DNA of 64,000 bases from positions 4,952,001 through 5,016,000 of the forward strand of contig NZ_OX216966.1 in the NCBI RefSeq assembly GCF_945605565.1, read 5' to 3'. Positions 35,542 to 43,978 of this stretch are shown one piece after another; the stretch's first letter is position 1, and each line of letters starts with the position of its first letter. The notes below the pieces were generated by a model. The model saw only the letters and a program-made list of their open reading frames with translations. It was not told where the DNA came from and ran no database searches. The DNA is from Paenibacillus dendritiformis (GTDB lineage: Bacteria > Bacillota > Bacilli > Paenibacillales > Paenibacillaceae). The translations under genes were made by a program, and so were the position numbers.

Positions 35542-37185
35542 TTAACCGATTATTTTCCCGTTCCAGGGCAAGCCTTTGTGGAAGCGGGCCCGATCGTTGG
35601 AACGCCAAGCCGAGAGGATCGGGTAATCATACATGTCCCATATTTTGCATGGGGACGCATCGGAGCCGGCGCGCTCCAGAATGCAGTTGACGGCCCGGCG
35701 TGCGGCTTCGTTCGCGCTTTCCATCGTGGCCAGATCCGTATTCGTCCGGACATAGTCGGAGGCCAGGAACAAATTCGGAATCGCCGTGTAGGCGTTCGGC
35801 CGCAGATTCCAGGTATTCACGTGGTTCACGAGCAGCGGCTCCGAATTGGTCGCCCGCCCCTCTTCGAATTGAATGTCTTCATCCAGATTCCACTCCACGA
35901 GCATGTCGTCGGACAGCACGATCTTGTCCTGATTCAGACTGCGCTTGATCTGTTCCCACACCTCGGCTTTAATCTCTTCTCTAGTGCATTCCATCGCTGG
36001 CTTCCCGTACAAGATGCCCGGTACCTTCCAATCGGACACATCAATGGAGATAATCCCCCTCACCTGGCCGTTGCCATAGTCGCTTAACCGGAATTCGGGC
36101 CAGAACTGGGCCTGCGAGACCGAGGTCAACGCCCAAGGGCTGTCCATGTAAATGACATGTCCATGAATGATCGGCACATCCTCCTTCAGATAAAATTGGA
36201 CACCGTTCATCCACTCGACATTCTTGGCCAGCTCAATTAACCCGCCCAGCAGCGGATCGCCGGCAAGCAGCCCGTCATTCAGCAATTCGGTCATCACTTC
36301 GACCGGCAGCGCCGCAAGGTAATAGTCCGCGGTCACCCGTCTGGACTGGCCGTTCTCGGTTACCGTGACTCCCTGGATCCTGCTGTCTTCGCAGTGAATA
36401 TGCTCGACCTTGGCGCCGAAGCGGTAATCGACGCCCCCCTGGCGCAAGTAGTTCAGCCACGGGTTAATCCATACATCGTTCGTCGGCCCGTTCAAGAGCC
36501 GATCGGCGCTGCCTCCCGGCAGCACCATGTCCAGCATGATCGTCGCTCCGACCGTGCCGACCGTGCAAGCGTTTACTTCTCTGGCTCTGGCTGCGACAAG
36601 AATGCGCGTCAAGCCGGTAAAGATGTGCCGGAATTCCGGAGACTGCTTCTCCGCCTGCAGGAAATCCCACCAGGAGACGCGCTGATAATCGAGCAGTCTG
36701 CGCTCGTCACAGCTCGTCAACACCTTCCATAGCGCAGACACATAGTGGTCGATATCATGCTCGCTGAGATTGAGATTATTCCTGAAGAGAGATTTGAGCA
36801 AGGTTCTCCATCCACTGATGGATTGGGGGAATTCGGTCAGAAAAGGCTGCATCGGCCGGTCGAAAAACGCAAGTCCCAGATTCGTGCCTTCGATGAGGTT
36901 ATCATAGACGCTGCGGCGCCCGCCCTGATAAGGGATGCGCTTCATCGTGTCCGTGACATGCTTGTAGAACTTCGGGAAAAAGCGAAATCCGTGTTCACCC
37001 GGCAAATCCCGCCGTCCCTCTGTTCCCGTCCCCGGCACAGGCATGCTGCGCGCCTTCCCTCCGGGAATGCGGCGCGACTCCAAAACCGTAACGTGAAATC
37101 CGCGCTCCATCAGTTCCTGCGCGGCACTCATGCCGGCGATTCCGCCGCCCAGCACGACAACTGAAGGATGAACTGATGCTACCAT
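35542..37185 (-). CDS. FAD-dependent oxidoreductase (phytoene desaturase / HpnE-like)
   Basis: About 547 aa from the ATG at 37185 (AGGAG about 12 nt upstream). Dinucleotide-binding fold VVVLGGGIAGMSAAQEL near the N-terminus, then LESRRIPGGKARS; C-terminal FAD segment NLFLASDYVRTNTDLATMES. The set resembles carotenoid desaturases and hydroxysqualene dehydroxylases. No squalene/phytoene synthase is encoded in the window, so the substrate cannot be given. Promoter-like boxes lie just upstream. The next gene is a sensor kinase. Confidence 0.8.
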   Translation of the reverse strand: MVASVHPSVVVLGGGIAGMSAAQELMERGFHVTVLESRRIPGGKARSMPVPGTGTEGRRDLPGEHGFRFFPKFYKHVTDTMKRIPYQGGRRSVYDNLIEGTNLGLAFFDRPMQPFLTEFPQSISGWRTLLKSLFRNNLNLSEHDIDHYVSALWKVLTSCDERRLLDYQRVSWWDFLQAEKQSPEFRHIFTGLTRILVAARAREVNACTVGTVGATIMLDMVLPGGSADRLLNGPTNDVWINPWLNYLRQGGVDYRFGAKVEHIHCEDSRIQGVTVTENGQSRRVTADYYLAALPVEVMTELLNDGLLAGDPLLGGLIELAKNVEWMNGVQFYLKEDVPIIHGHVIYMDSPWALTSVSQAQFWPEFRLSDYGNGQVRGIISIDVSDWKVPGILYGKPAMECTREEIKAEVWEQIKRSLNQDKIVLSDDMLVEWNLDEDIQFEEGRATNSEPLLVNHVNTWNLRPNAYTAIPNLFLASDYVRTNTDLATMESANEAARRAVNCILERAGSDASPCKIWDMYDYPILSAWRSNDRARFHKGLPWNGKIIG

Positions 37186-37238
37186 CTCAGCGCCTGCACT
37201 CCTGTTCTCTATGAAGTTTGGGAAAAACAACTAATATC

Positions 37239-37266
37239 ATCTTACTATAGAAAGCTTATTTTTCAA
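37239..37266 (-). promoter_or_regulatory. Sigma-A-like promoter for the flavoprotein gene
   Basis: On the minus strand TTGAAA (37261-37266), 16 nt spacer, TAAGAT (37239-37244), about 50 nt upstream of the chosen start. Confidence 0.5.
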
Positions 37267-37368
37267 CATATTTCCACATTTTTGCTAGAGTTAAAGGCTT
37301 AAATAAATTCAGCACCTCCTATGAATCATCCATTTCGTACTACATGGCGTTGGGCGCCGCAGAAATAA

Positions 37369-37405
37369 GCGCCGCTCCTCTTCCATCAGCGGAAGCGGGC
37401 GGCGC
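37369..37405 (-). terminator. Terminator of the NRPS/PKS operon
   Basis: Nested hairpin: outer GCGCCG/CGGCGC and inner CTTCC/GGAAG around a 6 nt loop. On the minus strand it is followed by TTATTTCT. It lies about 100 nt after the stop of the last gene of the large operon. Confidence 0.65.
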
Positions 37406-37501
37406 CATAGCTTAATGATGTAGCGAACCGACAAACAATACACGAGTCCTCATATCGCTTACTGCTACTCGTTCTCCTGTTGCTCTGCTGATAAGTTTTT
37501 G

Positions 37502-39871
37502 TCACATGTTAGTCGGCGACGCGCCGAAGCTATGCACATACATCCGCCTAACAGCGAAGAGCACGACATAATAAATGGCTACAATGATAGCCAGCACTAA
37601 AACAAATGTATAAATATTGTAGATTAACGGAATAAAATCGTTCGTGTTAAGCGAAACCAAGTTGAGTATATATCTCACAACCAATAAAGAGATCGGCGTA
37701 AACACGCAATATGAAACGGTCACAATAGCAATATATATATTCAACAACATATTGGCTATCTCTCTATCGCTGTACCCGATCATGCGGAGTATGGCCATGT
37801 TATTTTTGTTCTCTTCTACCGTTATCAAAGCGACGAGCCACACCATGATGACCGCAATGACACCGCCGATGACCTGATTGAGGACGGCGCTCAGCTGCGA
37901 GGAGGACGCCTGATCTTGCATTTCCTTGCCCATGCTCTCGGTGGATATGACTTTGCTGCCCGCTCCCTGCCGCGCATCAGCCCCAAGCGAATTCGTGAAC
38001 GAAGCGTTATAAATATCCGGTGAAATGGCGAGAGCCTGCGTCAACTGCAGCTTATCCATATAAACGGCCGCCGGATCTCCATTAGAACAGAAGGCCGCAA
38101 TCGGAACGGCAACTTCCTTGCCGCCGATAAGGAGCTTGATGGTCGAGCCGATTTGCAAGCCGTATAATTGCGCCTTGGAAACGTGCACGATGGCTCCTTC
38201 CTTCAGCTTGGCATTCATCTCCCGTCCGCTTCCGTCCGACAATGTCAGCCACTGATCGTCGCCATCGAATGCCAGCAAATTGACCGTCGCTCCCGCCCGC
38301 TTGCCGCTGCCGTCGTCCCACGCCATGCGCTTGTTCTTCTGCAAATAGTAATCATTGCGGCTCCCATCATGCTGAGAAATCCTTGCTTCCGCATAATGAA
38401 TATCGTATTGGTAGTGAACTCCGCGGAATCTCTGTTCCACCGCAATGGAGCTGGACTGATTCAATGACAAGCCCATAATAAACAGGATTGACGACAGCAG
38501 TACCGTAATGCCAAGCATAACGATCATTTTCAGACTTCTTACAGACATTTGCAATTTAACTCGCCAAATGAAAGGCAGACCAGCGGTTGCGCGGCTTACC
38601 CACCTGGTAAGGAAATTAACGTGTTCCTGCTTCTGCCTGGCGTGAAGCATCGCAGCCGCGTCGCCGTTCAAGATCCGAACCAGCATCCAATAGGAAGCCG
38701 CATTGAATCCGATCATGATGACAAGCACGCCCGTCAGCAAGGAAGAAGCATCAAGCTTCTTCGGAAAGGCGGGCATCACATATTGGGCCTGAAACTGCTG
38801 GAGAAGCAAATCGCTGGCAAAATACGCGAGAAGCAGACCCAGAATAACTCCAGCCGCACATAGCGCCGCATGAACGGCGAGGTAGGCCTTACGGAGCTGG
38901 GCGCGCGGATAACCTAGCGCAATCAGACATCCCAGTGATTTCTGTTGCTGCCGCAAGCGGCGATTCAAAAAGATGAGAAATACCCCTGTGCATAACAACG
39001 TCAAGATAATCAAAAATATGACCGCCATCCCGGAATTGGAAGCCGCGCCCTTCGCCAGTTCCGTCGTCTCGGGATTATCTTGAGCAGGCAGGAAGGAAGC
39101 AAAGCGTACGTCCTCTGCCATGTGACGGATTACGTCTTCTTTATATACTCCATCTCGGAAACGTCCGCTAAAATAGTGAAATTCCTTGCCGTTAATCCAT
39201 TCATATTGCTTCGCGGACACGATAATATGGAAAGGACGTTCCGCGTCAGCCGCATATCGCCGCATTTGTTCGGGAAGTATGACAGTTCCAGTAACGGCGT
39301 ATGTCTGATCCCCGATTGTCAGCCGATCGCCGACCTTCCACGGCTTCCCCGTATCGGCATGTGAGGCAACGGCAATTTCGGCGTTGTCTGCGGGCAACCG
39401 CCCTTCGACGACGTGAATCCGATTCAGTCTACGCTCACTGACATCATCGTACCAGCGATAGAGAATTCCTTGCTCGACGCTCTCTTTATATTTCATCTCG
39501 GCTGCATCGAATCGATATTCCTCGCTCAAGCGCGCGGCTGCCGCAGCTTCTTCATCCGGCAGGCGCAGCATGCCGGTATCGATGAGGTTCTCCAGTCCAA
39601 GCGAGTCTAGCTCTTGCTGGGATATGGATTCCCTCCGCGCAAGCTGCCTCAGCTTCTCTTCCTCCAGCAGCACGGCCAGATTCGGGCGGAAAGCAAAATG
39701 CTCCTGGCCGCTCGCTCCGGCAAAGCGCTCGTATTCCGTGCGGATTCCGTCCGAAGCATATTGAATAAAGAAATAAATAAAGGATGTAGCCACGATGAGG
39801 AGAACCATAAGCCATACCTGCAGCCGATGCTTCAACAAATCGCGCCACACAAACCTCATTACGTTTCTCAT
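37502..39871 (-). CDS. FtsX-type ABC transporter permease of the NRPS/PKS operon
   Basis: 789 aa. N-terminal membrane anchor, a first extracellular domain of about 230 residues, three membrane segments, a second extracellular domain (about 490-670), and three C-terminal segments. This is the two-FtsX layout of MacB/YknZ-like exporters. It begins 24 nt after the ATPase gene and is the last gene of the operon. Its likely role is export of, or self-protection against, the lipopeptide product; inferred from position. Confidence 0.85.
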   Translation of the reverse strand: MRNVMRFVWRDLLKHRLQVWLMVLLIVATSFIYFFIQYASDGIRTEYERFAGASGQEHFAFRPNLAVLLEEEKLRQLARRESISQQELDSLGLENLIDTGMLRLPDEEAAAAARLSEEYRFDAAEMKYKESVEQGILYRWYDDVSERRLNRIHVVEGRLPADNAEIAVASHADTGKPWKVGDRLTIGDQTYAVTGTVILPEQMRRYAADAERPFHIIVSAKQYEWINGKEFHYFSGRFRDGVYKEDVIRHMAEDVRFASFLPAQDNPETTELAKGAASNSGMAVIFLIILTLLCTGVFLIFLNRRLRQQQKSLGCLIALGYPRAQLRKAYLAVHAALCAAGVILGLLLAYFASDLLLQQFQAQYVMPAFPKKLDASSLLTGVLVIMIGFNAASYWMLVRILNGDAAAMLHARQKQEHVNFLTRWVSRATAGLPFIWRVKLQMSVRSLKMIVMLGITVLLSSILFIMGLSLNQSSSIAVEQRFRGVHYQYDIHYAEARISQHDGSRNDYYLQKNKRMAWDDGSGKRAGATVNLLAFDGDDQWLTLSDGSGREMNAKLKEGAIVHVSKAQLYGLQIGSTIKLLIGGKEVAVPIAAFCSNGDPAAVYMDKLQLTQALAISPDIYNASFTNSLGADARQGAGSKVISTESMGKEMQDQASSSQLSAVLNQVIGGVIAVIMVWLVALITVEENKNNMAILRMIGYSDREIANMLLNIYIAIVTVSYCVFTPISLLVVRYILNLVSLNTNDFIPLIYNIYTFVLVLAIIVAIYYVVLFAVRRMYVHSFGASPTNM

Positions 39872-39895
39872 GAATACACATCCCCTGCAATCATG

Positions 39896-40600
39896 TTATC
39901 CCCAACTGATTTCCTCGGCCACAAGCGGATGGTCGTTCACTTCTTGGGCAATCAGTCGGCCGCTATTCAGCCTGATAATGTGCCGGGCCATTTTCGCGAT
40001 TCCGAGATGATGCGTGACGAATACAATCGTAATGCCGTATTTTTGCTGCATATTTTGCAAGCAGTTCAGCACCTGCTTTCCGTTCGCTTCATCCAGAGCG
40101 CCCGTCGCTTCGTCGCAGAACAGCACCTCGGGCTTTTTGATCAATGCCCTGGCAATCGCTACCCGCTGCTGCTGGCCCCCGGATAGTTCATACGGGAACC
40201 GGCTTTTCAGATGATGGATATTCAATTCCTTCGTGAGTTCATCCAAGTTGAGACTATCCGCGTTCAGATATTGCCCGATCTCAATATTTTCTTGAACCGT
40301 CAAGTTCGGAATCAAATGATACTGTTGAAAAATATACCCTGTATGCTTCCGTCGAAATTCGACCAATTGCTTATCCCCGTACCGGGAAATAAGTTGGTCG
40401 GCAAAATAAATTTCTCCCGCATCCGCCTGCTCCAAACCGGACATCACGTTGAGCAAAGTAGACTTGCCGGAGCCGCTCGGACCAAGCAAAGCGACAAAAT
40501 CGCCTTTTGTAATGCGGACGGTAATCCCGTCGAGCGCGCGAACCCGGCTTTCCTTTTCGCCATATGTCTTGCTTACATTGTTGACTGTTATTAAGTCCAT
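39896..40600 (-). CDS. ABC transporter ATP-binding protein (MacB/LolD class)
   Basis: 234 aa with Walker A GPSGSGKST (about residues 39-47), signature LSGGQQQRVAIARA, Walker B VLFCDEATGALD and His-switch VTHH. Partner of the large permease downstream. Starts 4 nt after the MFS gene stops, behind AAGGAGG, so it is part of the operon. Confidence 0.92.
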   Translation of the reverse strand: MDLITVNNVSKTYGEKESRVRALDGITVRITKGDFVALLGPSGSGKSTLLNVMSGLEQADAGEIYFADQLISRYGDKQLVEFRRKHTGYIFQQYHLIPNLTVQENIEIGQYLNADSLNLDELTKELNIHHLKSRFPYELSGGQQQRVAIARALIKKPEVLFCDEATGALDEANGKQVLNCLQNMQQKYGITIVFVTHHLGIAKMARHIIRLNSGRLIAQEVNDHPLVAEEISWG

Positions 40601-40604
40601 GTGA

Positions 40605-41864
40605 TCATCCTCCTTCGTAACCGTCGACCGCCGCGTGCTTCGTCTTGCTGTCTGTCAGGTACAGCGCCACAAGAGCCGCGCTCGTCAATACGAGCAGGCC
40701 GCTAACGACGAAGAAAATGGGGAACACGCCGTATAAGTCGATCAACACCCCGCCCATCAAAGGGCCGACGATCGTGGCAAATGTGCTGAGGCTGCCGATA
40801 ACTCCGAACACGCGGCTCGTATAAGATTCCGGCGTAAGCTTCTGAGCCATCGACTGGAAAGGAACGAATACGAGTGCCGCAAAACAACCGCCAAACAGTC
40901 CTAACGCAGGATACCATATCCACTTCCCTGACAATTCCCATTGCGTAAACAAGGTAATCAACACGAAAGCGACGCCTGCCCCGAAGCACCCCAGGGACAT
41001 ATAGGCGATTGCGCCGTTAATTTTCGCTTTGGACAAGTAAGCGGCAACCGCCAGCGTTCCGAGGCCGATCGCTCCCATGACGATGCCGAACAAGGACGGC
41101 GGAACGGCGGACATTTCGCGCATCAGCACCACGAGTTGGGTATCCGTCAAGGTCAGCACAAGCATGGCGACGCTGAATGCAATGGAGCTATATAACAGGG
41201 CCGGCGTGTTCCGTATGAACGTTAATCCGTTTTTGAACAAGGAGACGAACGATTCCTCGCCCTTCCCGTCCTGTGCCTGATCCTCCGGGATCGACCGCTT
41301 TGATAATCCCAGCAGCAGCAAGGCCGAAATGAGGAAAGACGCGGCGTCAATATAAAAGGCAAGCTTCACGCCCGTCACCGCCACCAGCACTCCTCCGACC
41401 GCAGGCCCGACAATTTTGGATCCATAGTCGATAATCGTCGTGATGCCGACCACCTGATCCATCTGCTCGTTCGGGACATATTCCTTCACCTTTCCGTTCT
41501 TGGCCGGAGTAAACATCGATTCGAAGGTTCCTTTGAGGAAGAACAAGCTGTACAGCAGCCAGATTTGATCCGTGAAGGCAATCGCGAGCATGATGACGCA
41601 GCGAGCAATATCCGAGAATATCATGATTTTCTTGCGGTCGAATTTATCTGCCAACACGCCCGTGAGGGGACCGAAGAGAACAAATGGAAGCCCTAATGAC
41701 AACGTGACATATGCCATTTCCATCGGGGAGGCTTCCATTTGAAAGCCGAACAAGGCCAGTATAGCGAGCAGGGATATCCCGTCTCCCAAAGCGGAAAAAA
41801 GCTGTGCGGATAATAAATACACTACATTTTTATTGCTGAACAAACTCTGTTTCGCTGCTCCCAT
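40605..41864 (-). CDS. MFS transporter (second of a tandem pair)
   Basis: 419 aa, about twelve membrane segments. The cytoplasmic loop motif between segments 2 and 3 is visible as GVLADKFDRKKIM. Placed in the MFS_3/EntS-like exporter class by general layout. The segment LTLTDTQLVVLMREM matches a similar one in the next gene upstream, so the two are likely duplicates. AGGGAGG site. Probably exports the product or an intermediate. Confidence 0.85.
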   Translation of the reverse strand: MGAAKQSLFSNKNVVYLLSAQLFSALGDGISLLAILALFGFQMEASPMEMAYVTLSLGLPFVLFGPLTGVLADKFDRKKIMIFSDIARCVIMLAIAFTDQIWLLYSLFFLKGTFESMFTPAKNGKVKEYVPNEQMDQVVGITTIIDYGSKIVGPAVGGVLVAVTGVKLAFYIDAASFLISALLLLGLSKRSIPEDQAQDGKGEESFVSLFKNGLTFIRNTPALLYSSIAFSVAMLVLTLTDTQLVVLMREMSAVPPSLFGIVMGAIGLGTLAVAAYLSKAKINGAIAYMSLGCFGAGVAFVLITLFTQWELSGKWIWYPALGLFGGCFAALVFVPFQSMAQKLTPESYTSRVFGVIGSLSTFATIVGPLMGGVLIDLYGVFPIFFVVSGLLVLTSAALVALYLTDSKTKHAAVDGYEGG

Positions 41865-41886
41865 GCAGACCGCTTCCTCCCTTTTC

Positions 41887-43137
41887 TCATTTCGCTTCCT
41901 TCAATGGATGGGATGAGCGCTGAGCCGATTTGCGCTGCTTTGCCAGAATCGCGGCATACCCTACACTGGCCGCAAGGCCGAAGACAAGTATGCACACTCC
42001 CGCCCACAAGAACGTCGCGCCGATTCCGAGCCAAGCCACGCCCATTCCTCCGAAGAGGGGCCCCAAAATATACGTAAGCGCCATGACCGTGCCGAATTCC
42101 GCCATTTTTGCGCGAGCGGCAGCCAGTTGACCGAGCTTTTTCAGATAAAGGGAGAAGCCGATTTGCCAGCATACGCCGCCGGCAAAAAACAGTCCCAATA
42201 ACCAGGCCACGTCCAAGTGCCGGCTCATGGCCCACGTAACGGCAAGAAATACGAGCGCCAACCCTGTCGAGGACAGGCTTATCGCCTTGAAGGAGGGCTG
42301 GCCTCCGGATGATTCCACCCGCATCCGAACCAACAGCGTCCCGAGACCTGCGGCAGCCATCACATAAGCCACGATCGCGGCATTGTCCCACTGGTAAATG
42401 TCGCGGAACAACACGACCAATTGTGAATCGCCGATCGTGACGAAGAAGGACATCGCCGCAAGGATAATGAGCCCTGACATCAGGTATGCCCGAACGGATG
42501 CGTCCGGCGCCTCTCCTGGATGCTGCACGTTCCCGTTGTCCTGGACTGGCTCCTCCCTGCTCGCTTCCCCCGCTCGCGCATGTCTGGACAGAAAGGCTGC
42601 GGGAATGGCAATAACGGCATAAGTAACGGCGGCTATCCACACGGTCACCTGCGGTTGCCATACCATAACGCTCAATCCGGCAGCCAGCGGCCCGGCGCAC
42701 TTGACGATCGCCACCAGCCATTCGAACCGATTGTCAAGCGCCGCATATAGCTGCGGAGAGGTCATCCTCCGCAGCAATACCTCCTGTCCGTTAACAAAGC
42801 ATCCGATGAGCAAGCCTTTGATGAGAATCAGCGCGATTGCCGCGGCAAAAGACGCCACGTACAAATGAAGGACCATGATCATCCCGCTCCCCCAAGCAGC
42901 TCCCATCATAAACAGTACATTCCGCTTCTGAATCCGTCCGCTTCCCATTGCTGTCGCCAGGGCCATGGAACCCGAAAAGCTCATGATAAGAATCCCGAGC
43001 TGTATGGGCGTGGCGGCATGGTAAAAGCCCCAGTAATTCAGCATCGACACCAGATCGATCCACACGGCCACGTTAAAGACAACAGCCGACCAGAACAGGA
43101 TGCGGGTAACGGCAGACGGCGTATCATTTGTTCCCAT
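41887..43137 (-). CDS. MFS transporter (first of a tandem pair)
   Basis: 416 aa, about twelve membrane segments. The loop 2-3 motif is poorly kept here (GSGRIQKRNVLF). The middle segment VTIGDSQLVVLFRDI corresponds to the one in the downstream MFS protein. Good ribosome site AGAAGGGGAG. It follows the methyltransferase gene by 17 nt. Confidence 0.8.
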   Translation of the reverse strand: MGTNDTPSAVTRILFWSAVVFNVAVWIDLVSMLNYWGFYHAATPIQLGILIMSFSGSMALATAMGSGRIQKRNVLFMMGAAWGSGMIMVLHLYVASFAAAIALILIKGLLIGCFVNGQEVLLRRMTSPQLYAALDNRFEWLVAIVKCAGPLAAGLSVMVWQPQVTVWIAAVTYAVIAIPAAFLSRHARAGEASREEPVQDNGNVQHPGEAPDASVRAYLMSGLIILAAMSFFVTIGDSQLVVLFRDIYQWDNAAIVAYVMAAAGLGTLLVRMRVESSGGQPSFKAISLSSTGLALVFLAVTWAMSRHLDVAWLLGLFFAGGVCWQIGFSLYLKKLGQLAAARAKMAEFGTVMALTYILGPLFGGMGVAWLGIGATFLWAGVCILVFGLAASVGYAAILAKQRKSAQRSSHPLKEAK

Positions 43138-43154
43138 AAAGACACGCTCCCCTT

Positions 43155-43964
43155 CTATGAGTTAGGTCTGACACCGCAGACGGCCATCATGATGAGCATG
43201 GCGTATGGGTGCTCACTGGCGAGAAAGGAAGAGACGCCTTTCTGCACTGCCGCCACTTCTTCTTCCGTTGCAAATCCGCTGTCCACCATCGTTCGCATCT
43301 CCTCGGCATCTACTTGCGGCAGGAAGGCTTCGATGCCGAGCTCGTCGCTATGTGAAGCGAGCAGCTTCAGCTGCAAATCGGCATAGCCGGCCTGCTGCAG
43401 CATATGCCAGAGCTGGCGGCCAATGAACCGGTTTCCTCCTTGCGAAGCCTGCTCCTTGGCATGCTGATTCAACACATGCAGCAGCTCCGGAATAACCGGA
43501 TCGACAATGCCCCAGATGGCGTCATCAACATCCAAAATAATCAGCTTTCCTCCCGGTTTCAGGAGATCGAATATGTTCCTTGCGGCTTGTGCCGGATCCG
43601 GCACATGCTGAAACACAAGTCTGGCGATGGCGACATCGAATTGACCGAGCGGAAGGCCATGTTCCAGAATGTCTCCATGCACGACGCTTACCCGTCCATC
43701 ATCTCCGGGCGCAATGCGCTGCCGTGCATATTGGACGTAATAATCTTCGATTTCAATGGAAGTAATGCGGCTCGAAGGGAACATTCGCGAGAGCTGCTCC
43801 GTTACGAATCCGGGACCGCTGCCAACCTCCAGAATGGAATCGCCGTCCTTGACGCCGAACTGTCCGAGAACCTGTTCTTCCTTGGACCAACTGATGTTCA
43901 TTTGCCCCTTCATCCGTTCTAACAACCGCTTCAGCTTTCCTTCATCCATCATCAGCTTGTTCAT
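43155..43964 (-). CDS. Stand-alone SAM-dependent methyltransferase
   Basis: 269 aa from the ATG at 43964. AAAGAGGAGG sits right against an ATG at 43970, so the next ATG, 6 nt on, fits better. Class I methyltransferase: SAM motif ILEVGSGPGFVTEQL, then acidic IEIEDYY and a post-II motif LKPGGKLIILDVDD. It begins 14 nt after the terminal NRPS gene. It may methylate a hydroxyl or carbon of the product; the target is not shown. It is separate from the methyltransferase domain inside the NRPS. Confidence 0.85.
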   Translation of the reverse strand: MNKLMMDEGKLKRLLERMKGQMNISWSKEEQVLGQFGVKDGDSILEVGSGPGFVTEQLSRMFPSSRITSIEIEDYYVQYARQRIAPGDDGRVSVVHGDILEHGLPLGQFDVAIARLVFQHVPDPAQAARNIFDLLKPGGKLIILDVDDAIWGIVDPVIPELLHVLNQHAKEQASQGGNRFIGRQLWHMLQQAGYADLQLKLLASHSDELGIEAFLPQVDAEEMRTMVDSGFATEEEVAAVQKGVSSFLASEHPYAMLIMMAVCGVRPNS

Positions 43965-43978
43965 GTTCATCCTCCTCT

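Noticed and set aside
41822..42721. 299-residue minus-strand frame overlapping the first MFS gene
   Set aside because: Arg-rich shadow frame with no membrane segments; the MFS frame has a proper start and topology.
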